A program made the position numbers and the translations under genes. The notes below the pieces were generated by a model. That model worked only from the letters and a program-made list of their open reading frames with translations. It did not search any database and had not been told where the DNA came from. A stretch of DNA of 64,000 bases from assembly GCA_032871835.1 (NCBI GenBank), contig CM065299.1, forward strand, positions 3,753,001 to 3,817,000, given 5' to 3'. This document shows, one piece after another, positions 34,917 through 46,810 of this stretch. The first letter of the stretch is position 1. The number at the start of each line of letters is the position of its first letter. The stretch comes from Dipteronia dyeriana. Taxonomy: Eukaryota > Streptophyta > Magnoliopsida > Sapindales > Sapindaceae.

Positions 34917-36841
34917 TTGATACATTTTGTTGTTTGAGTCAGCTTAAGAAGTTTTTTGAAAGGATATATTATTCAAAGGCACCAACCAGCACCAAAACAA
35001 CACCAAAAACTCAAACTAACAATAAGGAACAAGCAGACAAAAGGCAAACACCCTAAAACAGAGGGCCACGCCACAGACATCAGCAAAACGAAACGAAGAA
35101 AAAACAAGAGCAAGCAAAAACAAGCCACAACAAACAGTCGACTTGAGAATAGAAATAACATGCAAATGACCAAGCAATATTACGATTTCGTTGGGTTCAA
35201 CTTACCTACTCTCATTTAAAAATATAAGTTTCCTATATGAAAAGAAACATGCCCTTTATTTTACCTTCATTTAAATATAAACCAAAACGCACAAAAACTC
35301 CATAGACATAAATCATGATTATGGTCACAAATACATGCGTTCAACATATTTAACTTCAAAATTGGATAATGAAATCAGAGACAAAGAGAACTTGAACCAA
35401 CAATCCATATCACATAATAGAAAAACATCTCAAGTTAAAACTCAAAAGTCAAGCAAGTTGGGCAAGCAAGTTGGGCTTTTATAAAAAAGATGTTATTAAA
35501 TTCAACAATTATAACTCAATTACACTGCAAAACTCACAAGAACAGAGCAAGAAACCATTAACAAAAGCAGTTGAGAATCACATAAAAACCCTAGAACCAA
35601 CCAGCTCAAATGACAGTTACACAGTTCAATACAGTTAAACATACACACACACACCAAAACAAAATCAAATTAGGATTGATCTTAATTTTTTTGTTAACAT
35701 ATATATATATATGAAAAATTCCAAAATGTTATTATCATTAAAAAAAAACAAGTTGATTGCAAATGAAAAATATCTACTACAAGAAGCATCAAGCCGATTT
35801 TTTTGTGGCCCATAAACTGAGAAATCGTAATCCAATATCGAAATGGAAAAAAAAAGATGAAGTAAATAAGAAAGACAGAGAAGATAATCATGGGCTCACT
35901 GCTCTCAAGCTCACAGCGTTGTTGAGAGAGTTTGGGATTGTCAAAGCCAGAAAATCGATCCAAGAGTTGAGCAAGTCATCGAGCAAGCCAGAACGTCGTC
36001 GTCACCAGAACGTTGGATCGAGAGACCGCGAACGGGAGAGAGTGAGAGACTATGTTGAGAGATTTAGGGTTAACTAAGATTGAGACTGAGAGGCAAAGAG
36101 ATAGCGAAGTTGTGGAAAAAAAAAGGGTTATTCTTTATATACCTGGTTTTGGTTTAGTTTTCGGTTTAAGGCATCGAACCGGAAACAGAACCAGAAAATC
36201 CGGTTTTCTTTAATTTAAACCAAACTGAACCTAACCCTAAAAAAATCGAAAAAAAAATGATTGGATCGGTTCGTTTCAGTTTAATGGATTTTTGTCCACC
36301 CATAGTTGGATTGTTGACTTGGGTTAAGGTTGAACTGCCGATTCAACTTGTTGGTGGGGTGTTGGTTTGAATTGTTGTTGGGTTGCTAGGTTGGGTTGTT
36401 GTTAGACTGTTGATGGGGCTATTGATTTGGGTTAGGTTGGACGGTTGAATATGGAATGTAATTCACATTAAAGTGAATTCTCTTCACATTCCTTTGTTCG
36501 AATTCACTCAGCACATCCATCAACCCAACATCATCTCGAATTTCCCTTACCTCATCACTTTAGGGAATTGGAACTTCTTGTGTAAACTTATCACCAACTA
36601 AAACCTTCATCCCAAGTACTTCATGCATAACACAATCCCATAAATCCTTCAAACTCATGTAATCTCTTGAAAATCTCCCCATTTCAAAATGATTTCCAAT
36701 AAAAGTTGTCGTCCTGTTGAACATGAAGTTACTGCAAATGAACCATAGCAATGTTAGGAAAAATAAAATGATATATAAATAAAGGGAAATTGAAAAACCA
36801 CCATGAAAACTAGTCAAATAATAAAACAGAGCATAGAATCA

Positions 36842-37174
36842 AAGACACAATTGCAGTGTGACACCCATTAAAGCAAACATGAAAAAAAAAGTAAAACATT
36901 ATCTATAGAACATTCATAAAAAAAAAAGTAAAACATTAAGCATCAGACATGTTACCTACCTATTATCTATATAAGCATCAGACATGTTACCTCTCCAATT
37001 ACTGTAACATTCATAAAAAAAAGGTAAAACATTAAGCAATTAAAACGGAGTAATAACACATTGTTTTTTCTCCTCACATTTGCAGCAAATCATCAAACCC
37101 AAAACCATTTAATCAAACCAAAAGCTAAATGAAATAGTACAAAACGTAAAAAAACAGGGCATCAGGCCTGTAAA
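36842..37174. other. Upstream flank of the Mutator gene
   Basis: It contains a local duplication in which 'agtaaaacattaagcat' and 'catcagacatgttacct' each occur twice between 36890 and 37030. No gene. Confidence 0.5.
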
Positions 37175-38330
37175 ATATACTAAAAGCTGTATTTTGAAAA
37201 TGAAAACGGAAAAAGGAAAAAACGCGTCTGGTAGGTTAACTGAAAACTATCAATTTTTGCATTTTTTTAAATATTATTACAATTATAAACAATTTGATTA
37301 AATAATGAGATAAACCAAAAATAGTAATGGGAAACATTAAATTTTTGATTTTTGTAACCACTTTTAAAAAATTTATTTGTTAATATCCACTTTTTAAAAA
37401 AAAAAAATCAGTGTAGGTTCATAAATTACAAAAATACCTCTGGATTTGATTTTTCCTTTAAAACTGGAAGTAAACTTGAAATCATGACTAAAATCTGGAA
37501 CCAAACTTGAAATCACGACTAGAAACTAGAAACTAGAAACTAGAAACTAGAAACTTGAAATTTGAAATCTTGACTAAATTAGAATATTGAAACGAGTTTC
37601 TAGGTTTTTCGTTTTATCTTGAAACTTAAAATCTTGACTAAATTAAAATGTTGAAACTTGAAACCTTGACTAAATTGAAATATTAAAACTTGAAATGTTC
37701 TGAGTTTCTAGGTTTTTCATTTTCTGCCCCTTTTTTCTGTAGATCACATCACCGGTGAAGGGAGAGCTCGACGGCGATGCTGGACAGTCGTGAAGCCCAT
37801 GCGATGGCACACCAGCACTCCGGCAAGTCGGCGATGTCACGTGAGAGAAAGGAGAGGAGAGAGAAAGAGAGGCACGGGAGAAAGAGAGAGAGAAGTACGG
37901 TAGAGAGAAAGGAGGTCAGCGATGAATCACCTGCCTTGGCGACGGTGCCGGCGACGATTCGCCTGCACAACACCGACGGGGAGAGAGAGAGATCAGGGAG
38001 AGAGAGAGAGAGGAGAGGATAGAGAAAGAAAAGGAGAAAAGAGAGTGTGTTTGGGGATGGTTTTTAATGAGGGCATTCAAATAATTTCTCAACAAAAATG
38101 GTTATTAATGAATAAATTTTTGTTTGTGGTTAAAAACGAATTTTATATGTTATGTGTGGTTAGTGTTAGCAATTTCCACTTAAATAATTAACCAATATAA
38201 TTTTTGTATTGTAATTTTAAAATTAAACAAAAGTAACACATCAGAAATTACTAAAAAAAATCAATTAATCAATTAATCAAAGTTAAACTCTTAAATTATA
38301 AATAAGTATTTTTTTAATAAATATAAATAA
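37175..38330. repeat. Older TTA-MITE fragment, split by a Mutator-like insertion
   Basis: 37175-37306 and 38180-38330 match consecutive parts (about 38770-39000) of the complete MITE at 38662-39817. The break coincides exactly with the 9-bp duplication of the inserted element. Confidence 0.7.
37307..38179. mobile_element. Small Mutator-like element with GC-rich core (Pack-MULE candidate)
   Basis: It is flanked by perfect 9-mers TTAAATAAT (37298-37306 and 38180-38188), the target size made by Mutator transposases. Imperfect inverted ends of about 85 bp share 'gttaataaccac'-type sequence. The core at about 37745-38020 is much more GC-rich than the surroundings and reads openly on both strands for about 75-80 codons. 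The left half carries short 'tagaaac' repeats (37516-37556). A diverged, opposite-strand copy lies at about 58826-60366. It has no transposase. The origin of the core is unknown. Confidence 0.7.
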
Positions 38331-38389
38331 CAGTATAATATATATATATATATATATAATTAAAAAGTTAAAAAAAAAAAAGGAATCAG

Positions 38390-38640
38390 ATCAGTCAAGA
38401 AGAAAAAAAGAAAAAAAAAAGATCGAAGAAGAAGATGAGGAAGAGGATCGAAGGAGGAGAAGGGTCGGAGAAGAAGAAGCATCTGAGAAGGAGAAGAAGA
38501 AAAAGGGGATCGGAGAAGAAGAAGAAGAAGAAGAGGATTGGAGAAGAAGAAGGTTCAGAGAAGAAGAAGAAGAAGAATAAGAGGATCAGAGAAGAAGATC
38601 GAAAATAGGAAAGAGAAGAAAGTGAAAAACAAAAACATAA
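38390..38640. repeat. Purine-rich GAA/GAGGA low-complexity tract
   Basis: Mostly 'gaagaagaag' with interspersed 'gatcggag'. It leaves a short Lys/Arg-rich frame open (38538-38753) that I do not consider a gene. Confidence 0.8.
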
Positions 38641-38661
38641 AGGAAAAAAATATGTATTTTA

Positions 38662-39258
38662 GGGCCCGTCCTGTAAGCGTTTTTCAGTTGCTGTTTTTAG
38701 AAAATAAAAATAGAAATGAAAACAGTATTTTTGATTTCATTTTCGATTTCTGAAAACGCGTCTGGTAGCAAATACTGAAAGCTGTATTTTAAAAATGAAA
38801 ACCGAAAAAACGCGTCTGATAGGTTAACCGAAAACTATCAAAAATTGAAATATTAATTTTAGTATTTTGTTTAATATTATTACAACTATAAACAAATTGA
38901 TTAAATAATTAACCAATATAATTTTTGTATTGTAATTTTTAAATTAAACAAAAGTAACACATCAAAAATTAATTCAAAAAATCATATCAAAAAAATGAAT
39001 TAATCAAAACAAAACTCTTAAATTATAAATAAATAATTATAATATATATATATAATAAAAATATAATAGTATATATTATATTAATATATATATACATATT
39101 GTAATAATATATTAAATATTATTACATATATTATTATATAAATTAAAAATTATTATATTTTTTATATATGAAATATTATTATATTTTTTATATTACATTT
39201 TTATATATAATAATAAATAATATATGACATTATATCCTATGTAAATATATAATATTTG

Positions 39259-39295
<37 letters not shown>

Positions 39296-39817
39296 ATATA
39301 TTTTTATATATTTATAAATATATATAAAGTATTAATATATATATATATATAATAATAATATAATATATATATATATATATAATATTATAATATTTTATAT
39401 TATAAAATATATTATATATATAATATTATAATATATATATATAATTATAATTATAATATATATATATAAGAGGGCACTTTGATAATTTAAAAATCTTGTT
39501 CCGTCTTGTCCTAGTTATATCAAACACATAACAGTACAATTAATAGTTTAAGCTTTTTTTTTAATATAAAAAAAATGAAACAAAAAATGAAAAATAAAAA
39601 CGAAAAACGAAAAACGAAAAACGAAAAACGAAAAACGAAAAACAAGTATTTTGTGTTTTTCAAATCTTTCACTTTTAATACTGGTTTTGTTTTTCGTTTT
39701 TTGTTTTTTTTTTGTTTTTTGAAAACAAAATGAAAAACGGTTAACGAACGCGTTTTCGAAATCGTTTTTGAAAAATAAAAACGAAAACGGATTGAAAAAC
39801 GACTACAGGACGGGACC
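38662..39817. mobile_element. TTA-flanked MITE with very AT-rich core
   Basis: Ends GGGCCCGTCCTGTAAGCG and the inverse GGTCCCGTCCTGTAGTCG, flanked by TTA at 38659-38661 and 39818-39820. The core at 39020-39475 is almost pure A/T with many TA runs, and 39597-39645 is a short AAAAACG tandem. There is no coding capacity. The same terminal sequence occurs at 24492 and in the fragment at 37175-38330. Confidence 0.8.
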
Positions 39818-39820
39818 TTA

Positions 39821-41330
39821 TGTTTTTCAAATTTTTCACTGTTGACACTGATTTTGTTTTTTATTTTGTTTTTCGTTTTTTAAAAATAAAATGAAAAACG
39901 ATTGACGGATTTAAATTTAAAATCGTTTTTTTTTAATTAAAATAAAAATGGACTAAAAAACAATTATAAAACATGACCCAATTTATTTGGAAAACGACTG
40001 CTGTGGACTCGATCGGCTGGCCCTTTTAGACATTTTGTTTTGTCGTGTATCACGAGTTGTTTTACACTCTTTACAGCTATGCCCCGTACAAGTCAAGTGT
40101 GGTATCAACCCTACAAAAATATTTATTTTAGGGTTTAGTGCTTTTTGTTTTGATATTAAACAAAGTTAAAGACTGTGCAGTAATATATATTTTTATAAAA
40201 ATAATAAAAAATAGTCACTACGTAGTACATATAATGACTCTCTGCGTAGATATTAATATTATGTAAGATTGTGATTCTTGAGTCATCTCCATGTGTATAT
40301 TGTATATATTTGACTATTTGAATGGAAAGGTCATCGGTGGGACAAAAGTTGAATATGGGTCAATTAAAAGGCAGATCTCTCTATCTTGCTACACATTGAC
40401 TGCTTGACCAACCCCAAGTTGTTCGGAGAAATATGCTTGCTTGGCTAGTTGGCTGTAGTCGAAAGCTCTAAGGTGCTTTTATTCCTATCGTATCCGATCC
40501 GTGTTTATCCACCGATGAAAAATAAATAATTTAAAAAAAAATCAAAAAAAGTTATTTTATATTTATTTAAAAATAAATAAATTTTAGATTTTTTTAAATA
40601 GATTTTATTTTTATTTTATTTTTAAAAATACTAGATTATTTAATATAATCTATCATATAAAATAATTTTTAAATATTTTAATAATCCTACCGTTTAAAAA
40701 TACTTCTTCTAATTGATAATTAAACGATCAATATCTTTTTATTAAAAGTTGTATTTATAGAATGTCAAATTTAAAAATATCTATTCGAAGAAGCTCATCA
40801 GCCATCACTATTTTTGTCTCATATTAAATTCTAAACGTACAACTAGGCACAACCGGATATCCATTATATATCAAAAAGAAAATAAAATATATTTTTTTTG
40901 GCAGGTTCAGTAATATTAGCTCTTTAAGAAAATAAAATATATTTTTTTGACAGGTTCAGTAATATCTATCTCTCTAATTACCTATACAGTACTCTTGAAA
41001 TCAAACCATTACCATATAGATAATATATAAAACATTTCCTTCCTTTTAGCAAGATGGAATTGGTTTGATAATAATCCCTTCACACTTATACCACGAATAA
41101 AGACGAACCGAGATTGGGATCGGATGGGACTGTGCCCTTTCTCAAATTTTTTTAAATGTTTTTATTATTGTTTTATATATATCGTGAATAATACCCATTG
41201 TAACAAATGTCAATTAGCATAGTTGGTACTACACTATCGGTCTTTATCGATAGTAATCCCGTAAAATCTTAAATTTTAATTTATTGTAATAAAATAGTCC
41301 ATCTTTTATTATGATACATTTTATTTTGGA
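39821..41330. other. AT-rich intergenic DNA
   Basis: Apart from a 60-codon frame at 39987 and a local duplication of 'aggttcagtaatat' (about 40902-40968), nothing recognisable was found. Confidence 0.5.
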
Positions 41331-42145
41331 GATAATTTTATTAAAGACTCTACTTTTTGGTCCTATTTAAATGTCTTTGTTATATTAGCAACTTAAGTCC
41401 CTTGTTTTTTAAAAATACAATACTTTAGTCCATTTGACCAAAATATTAATGATCAACTCTAACTACATATATATATATACCCTTGTCAAAATGATTTATT
41501 GAGTTTTAAAAATAAATAATATTAAAATGGTTTATAAAAATAAATAAACAACAAAAAAAATCTAAAAAAAAATAAAAATTAAAAATAAAACTAATGAATT
41601 ATAGAAAATATAAAGTTAAAATACATAATCAATTGAAAGTATTTTAAGAAAATTAAAATTATTTCAAAATTTAAAAAGAAAGTTTTTTTAAAGTAAATGG
41701 GTCTCCATCATTGGATTTGGATCGATCTAACGGTGGAGTTTCATTTATTTTAAAAAAAACTTTACTTTTATTTCTTGAAATACCTTTTTTTTAAATGTAT
41801 GACAATATTTTTAATTTATTATTTATTTTAACTTTATGTTTTCTATAATCCATTAGTTTTCTTTTCCTTTTTTAATTTTTTTTTCCTTTTTTCTCCTTTT
41901 TTTCGTTTATTTATTTTTATAAACCACTTTAATATTATTTATTTTTAAAACTAAATAAATCATTTTGATAAGGGTAAATACTTATTATATATATATATAT
42001 ATATATATATTTGATCATTAACATTTTGGTCAAATGGACTAAATTGATGTATTTTGAAAAAATAAGGAACTTAAGTTGCTAATATAACAAAGACGTTTAA
42101 GCATGTGACATTTTACTAAAAAGTAGGGACTTTAATGAAATTACT
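41331..42145. mobile_element. Near-perfect palindromic foldback element, copy 1
   Basis: The left arm (from 'gataattttattaaag', through 'ttagcaacttaag' and 'tagtccatttgacc') is repeated inverted in the right arm up to 42145. The pairing continues almost to the centre, where 'atgggtctccatc' faces 'ggtggagtttcattt' around a loop of about 25 bases at 41716-41740. Arms are about 390 bp. Possible 9-bp duplications of ttttatttt lie near both ends. There is no coding sequence. A relative is at 45906-46810. Confidence 0.75.
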
Positions 42146-42724
42146 GTTTTTATTTTATCCTTAACTAGTATTTTTTTTATAGTTTTAAATTATTTGGATT
42201 CACTAATTTACCAATAACTAGAATTAAAAAAAAATTGTCTAGTAATATTTATTAATAAATTATTTTTGTATAAGTTGAAAGTAAATTCATTATAAATACA
42301 AAATAAAATTCCTTATTATAAAATTAAATTGTAATTATTTTTTAAGAATAAATGTTATAATTTTTTATTGTTTATATTGTTTTTCTTGTTATTAATTATT
42401 TTTTAATATTGTATTTCTTGATTATATTTCTTTTTTATTGTAGGATTATTTATTTCGATTCGAATAAGTATCATATTTGTTTTATTTTATCCAACCTTTA
42501 TTGTAGCATCATTTTTTCATTTATAAAAAAACTCATTTTATTATGATCTTAAATTTTCAGTATTTTTTTTTTTATATATAATTGTCATTTTGTTTCAAGT
42601 GTCTCATTTCGTTGAAATTTCGGGATCCGTCACTTACCATAAGGTTACAGGTTGAAGTCTCGTCTTTAAAAAAAACCGAATTAATATAGTATTTAATAAA
42701 AAAAACACATTTCCTTCCTTTTAA
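42146..42724. other. AT-rich intergenic DNA
   Basis: No gene or repeat ends recognised. Confidence 0.5.
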
Positions 42725-42741
42725 GTTTTAACCAAAAGTAC

Positions 42742-43001
42742 ACATCACCTTTTAGTAGAGATAATTGTGTACCTCCCTTTCACACATGGAGGTTAGAGGT
42801 ACGAATCTCACCATACATATTTTATAAACATATGTGGGGAGTTTTTCTCCCGGTTTGTAGAAACAGTCATCTCTGATTGTGAGAGTTTTAGTTTATATAT
42901 AACATTTTCTCGATAATGAAAGTAGTATTTCAAACTGTGTTTATAGAGTCTAATTAACCTTATCATATCACGATAATAGTTGTAATTGAAAAAAAAAAAA
43001 G
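42742..43001 (+). mobile_element. tRNA-derived SINE with 17-bp target duplication
   Basis: Flanked by GTTTTAACCAAAAGTAC (42725-42741) and GTTTTAACCAAAAGCAC (43002-43018), which differ at one base. The body has a box-B-like AGGTACGAATC near 42797 and a box-A-like stretch about 35-40 bases earlier. It ends in a run of 12 A. A 5'-truncated relative is at about 46330-46485. Length and ends fit a plant SINE copied by LINE machinery. Confidence 0.8.
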
Positions 43002-43018
43002 GTTTTAACCAAAAGCAC

Positions 43019-44280
43019 TTAAAAGGCAAATTCAATGGTCATTATTACACGATTGTGATACGCACGCTGCACGCTGCACGCATTAAATGGTAAAAAGTAT
43101 CAACACAGCCTTGTAACCTTGCTTGTTAGCTGAATTTTCTTTTGAGGATATTTTCTTCTCTTTTTGTCTTTTTGCTGGCACTTGGAAAAGTTACAAGTCG
43201 TGGAATGTGGATTCCACTCGTTTCGATTTTTCAACACCTTACACACGGAAGAATATTTGAAACATGTGGACTTTTCTAATATATGTAACTTGATGTGTCA
43301 GCTCCACCTTATTATAATATCATATCATGACCCTTTTTAATTTTTTTATCTCTAATTTTTAATTTTATTCGATTTGTAAATAATTTTATATATAACAAAA
43401 GACAAAGTAGATTTTCTTTCGTCTTAATGAACAAAATAAAAATAAAAATCTCGAAGAGATCTGGAATTGACAAAATTTAGAAAAAAAATTCAGATTTCTT
43501 CGCACAAAATAAAAATTTAGAGATCTAGATAAAAAATAAATAAAAAGTTTTTGAAGATCGAATAACAAAAACAAACAAAAAACAACAAAAATAAGCTTGA
43601 ACTTGAAAAAATCTGGAAAAATATATAATTTTAAAAAAAAAAATCCTTTGAAGAGATCCGGAGAGATTTCCAGATATTTTCTAACAAAACAAAACACTTT
43701 TTAAGAGATTTTTCCAGATCTCTTCAACCTACAAGTCAATCCCACACATCAAAACTTCATTATCACTGTCCATCTCCAATTCATAACCCACAACTCTAAC
43801 ACCAAACTAGAGATCCAACACCGGTGGAGTATCTCTGTCCCTCTTTTTTTTTTTCAATTTCTCTATGTATCAAACATTTTCAAACACAACTAACTTCACC
43901 AAAAATCAAACACACCTATTCCAACAATTTAAGAGATAGAAGAAAGAGAAGATTTTGAGAGAGATCCGAAAGAGTGTGTGAGAGAGAGACTTGAGAGATA
44001 GAAAGATTAGACAGGGTATTTTTTTTTTTTTGGTGGGTAGAAGGTTGAAGGTCGATGATGATAACGATAAGCACACATCACACCTACAATCTCATATTTT
44101 CCATCGTAAACCATTACACTTGCGATTTCATATTTTTCATCTTAATAAATATCACAGCTAAGATGCATGTGATGCATTAATATAAATTAATTATGATTTA
44201 TCGCACAGACCAGTAAAAATGGACTCACATTCATCTTGGATCAGTGTCGTCAGAGTCACCCCCACATGAAAATACCGAGA
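43019..44280. other. AT-rich intergenic DNA
   Basis: 43430-43730 contains repeated 'gagatctgg' and its inverse 'ccagatctc', suggesting an old inverted repeat. No gene was seen. Confidence 0.45.
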
Positions 44281-44410
44281 CAACGAACTGTGAAATATTT
44301 TCCACAAGGACCAAAAGTGCAAAACTCTGAAATATTGTCCACGTGGACCACAACTAAGGCCCAAACTCTCTGAAATATTTTCCACAAGAACCACAAGCAA
44401 GTCCCAATAT
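44281..44410. repeat. Three-unit imperfect tandem repeat
   Basis: Three copies, each about 40-55 bp, of 'ctgaaatatt(t/g)tccac' followed by 'aaggaccacaa'-type sequence. The unit leaves one minus-strand frame open. Confidence 0.75.
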
Positions 44411-44929
44411 CCACACTGATTCCATCGTTCGCAAACTCAAAATCTCAAATGTCCATGGAGTGGAGAAGGCCACGGTCGTGCGGGAGTCTCCTTTCAAAAT
44501 AAAATAAAGGACATATTTAAGATAGAAAATGAAGGACATATCTTGTATTATGTGGAATGTATTTATAAAAAATAATATTTTTAAATTTTGAACAAGAGTA
44601 TAAATATAAAAGAGAATATATATATAAATTTTTAAGAGTGTCAATATCGTTACGGTTGTTGTCACCCCCGGGTGGAGGTCAGCTGATAGATTGACATAAT
44701 TGGGATCTAGACAAATGACTAGCAAGGTTCCAAGATAGCAGCTCGAATTCTAGAATAGTAAAAGAGCTTCAAATCATTTATTGGGCTTTTACTTTATATT
44801 CTTCGCCTCCTTTCTATTGGGTCGCTTGTCTAGTTCATTTGTTTTCTTTTCTTTATTTTTTTATCATATTTTAATTTTTAATAAAACAATATTAAATTAC
44901 TTAAAAAGTTGTAGAATCGAAACAAAAAT
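44411..44929. other. Intergenic DNA
   Basis: No gene recognised; the open frame at 44354-44725 (minus) has no family features. Confidence 0.4.
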
Positions 44930-45490
44930 ATAAGAAAAACAAATTACAAGGTCATATAAAATGATGTTGATGATCACAATAATCGTGATATTGAATGGGG
45001 ATCAAGTTATCATAGGGAAAGAATGAGAGACAGAGTTGGCTTATTGGATTTGATGCCATTGAGATGTTGTTGGTATAGGTCATTAGGCAACCAAAAAACA
45101 AAGATAAAAAAAATATATGGTACACTTTATATTGTGGTATGGTTTCTCTATTGTAATAAAAAAATTGAGAGAGAGTTTGGTCAAAATGGAAATCTTTTGT
45201 TCAACTTCTTGATGAAAATTGATTTGACTGATTAATTGATTAATCAGCACATTTTGTGAAAGGAGAAAATAAAATACAAGAGGGAGGCTTTGTGGTTGAT
45301 CATAGATTAATATTTTATATATAGATTGTGCTGCTATATCTCTAGATTAAATCGAATTTGGATGCTTATCAGTTATCACTGCCTTTTGTGAAAATTAAGA
45401 ATTAAGAATTTATTTAGACAAGAAAATCAAGAATCAATGTATTTTAAATAAATAATTAATATGATTACATGAATCACTAATTGTCTGTCA
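44930..45490. repeat. Partner of the duplicated block at 8180-8473
   Basis: It matches at both ends but has about 300 bases ('gggatcaagttatcataggg' onward) not present in the other copy. The orientation is the same. Confidence 0.7.
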
Positions 45491-45780
45491 TATGAAAACA
45501 AATTATTCAGATCACGCTTATATACCACTGTAGTGTCTATTTCAAAAGATGTGCCATGACAACCGGGATTGGTTTTGTTTAATTTTTTTTTTTTATATAT
45601 ATAGTAACTTTATATTTAATCAATCACGTACGCAGTTAAGTTTGAGTATTAATTGAACGAAAAGAGGTTGTTCCGGTAATAAAATCTTTCTCCCTTGTAC
45701 GCCACGAGTTACGGGTTTAAATATTCCACCTTAAAAAAATCCAATTTATAAAATAGTGTAATACGTATATATATATATGA

Positions 45781-45905
45781 ACAAATTGCACTCATTCTTC
45801 CTGAGGTTTGGTCTCTTATACATAAAAACAATTTTATCATTAATTAACACTCACACCCCATATTGACTATCTTTTACATTTAAAAGATTAAATTACCCTT
45901 GATCC
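45781..45905. repeat. Dispersed repeat related to 24535-24685
   Basis: Shares 'caaattgcact', 'cctgaggttt' and 'cttata' with the repeat split by the LINE. The boundaries are not clear. Confidence 0.45.
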
Positions 45906-46810
45906 ATAAATTAAATTAATAAATGGGTAATTTTACTAAAGTCCTTACTTTTTGACAAAATGTCACTTATTTAAATATGTTTATCATATTAGCAACTTAA
46001 ATCTATTGTTTTTCTAAAATATATCACTTTAGTCCATTTAACCAAAATACTAATGGTCAACTCTAATTATATGTATAAAAGTACGATTTTACCGTTGTCA
46101 AATAATTTATTGGATTTCAAAAATAAATAACATTAACATGATTTATATATCTTTTTATAATAAACATTTTTTTAATATATTTTCCATTATCCGTACATTA
46201 GTTTTTTTTCCTTTTATTTTTTATTTTTTTAATAATAAATTGGATGGACAATGAAACAAACTAATTGATGAATAGTGAAAAATATAAAGTTAAAATAAAT
46301 AATAAATTGAAAGTACGATTAAAATAAATTTTATCTCGGTTTGTGGGAGCAACCCTCTTTCCGATTGTGAGAGTTGTAGACTTGTAGTTCATATGTAATC
46401 TATCATCGATAGTGGGAGTAGTATTCAGGGTCGTGCTTGTATAGTTTAATTAATCTCAACAGGTCTTGGCAATAGTTTTTTTTTTTTAATATTTACTTTA
46501 ACTTTATATTTTCCATTATCCATTGATTAGTTTTTTTTAGAAAATAAAATCTTGTTAATTTATATTTACAAATCATTTTAATATTATTTATTTTTGAAAC
46601 TCAATAAATCATTTGAAAATGATAAAAAGGTATTTTCATATATATAATTAGAATTGACCGTTAGTATTTTAGTCAAATAAATTAAAGTGATATATTTTGA
46701 AAAAACAAAGGACTTAAGTTGTTAATATGATAAAGACATTCAAATAAGTGACATTTTACAAAAAAATATGGACATTAGTGAAAATACCTATTTATTAATT
46801 TAATGTAGAG
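45906..46810. mobile_element. Palindromic foldback element, copy 2
   Basis: Arms begin 'aaattaaattaataaat(g/a)gg' and are inverted at the other end. The arm sequence matches copy 1 (41331-42145). The centre is interrupted by a truncated SINE at about 46330-46485. Confidence 0.7.
46330..46485 (+). repeat. 5'-truncated SINE fragment
   Basis: Matches the 3' two-thirds of the SINE at 42742: 'tctcggtttgtgggagcaac', 'gattgtgagagtt' and 'gtatagtttaattaa'. It is followed by a T-rich rather than A-rich tail. Confidence 0.65.

Larger units (their letters stand above)
32832..36301. mobile_element. Non-autonomous DNA element inserted in the Mutator gene (hAT-like ends)
   Basis: It splits the coding sequence between the N-terminal region and the acidic linker. 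The left end GGGTAGGCGTTGAATTGATC and the right end (inverse GGGTGGACAAAAATCC) share only the first bases. Both subterminal regions carry repeated 'aaccggttcggtttttt' motifs in opposite orientation, a pattern common in hAT elements. Flanking 8-mers tagattta and tagttgga match at only five positions, so the target duplication is uncertain. Inside are AT-rich tandem motifs (33120-33350), a MITE (34001-34916) and a 106-codon frame at 35757-36077 without recognisable domains. Confidence 0.55.
30094..36841 (-). pseudogene. Mutator-like (MULE) transposase gene, interrupted and mutated
   Basis: Read on the minus strand from 36841: an N-terminal region (FIGNHFEMGRFSRDYMSLKD) typical of MULE proteins. 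A 3.5-kb insertion at 32832-36301 follows. Next are an acidic linker, the MuDR DNA-binding domain at 32000-32470 (QLFKDGSHFREIILVY, SECEANGCPWRAH), and the transposase core at about 31590-32000 (KGLDGCHLKGLYGGILL, with the catalytic-type Asp). A C-terminal helical part follows at 31168-31500. Then come a SWIM-like end and zinc knuckle at 30655-31010 (CGNCPEVGHNSRMC) and three small exons ending in QQSQV at 30094. Visible lesions include stops near 31678 and 31922 and a frameshift near 30785. It is otherwise well preserved, so it was active fairly recently. Introns with GT/AG borders remain recognisable in the 3' part. Confidence 0.85.

Noticed and set aside
35757..36077. 106-codon plus-strand frame rich in Lys/Arg
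   Set aside because: It lies within the non-autonomous insertion, shows no known domain, and its composition matches biased DNA rather than a protein family.
37777..38022. 81-codon frame with Arg/Glu-rich tail
   Set aside because: Low-complexity translation of GA-rich DNA within the Mutator-like element; no domain recognised.
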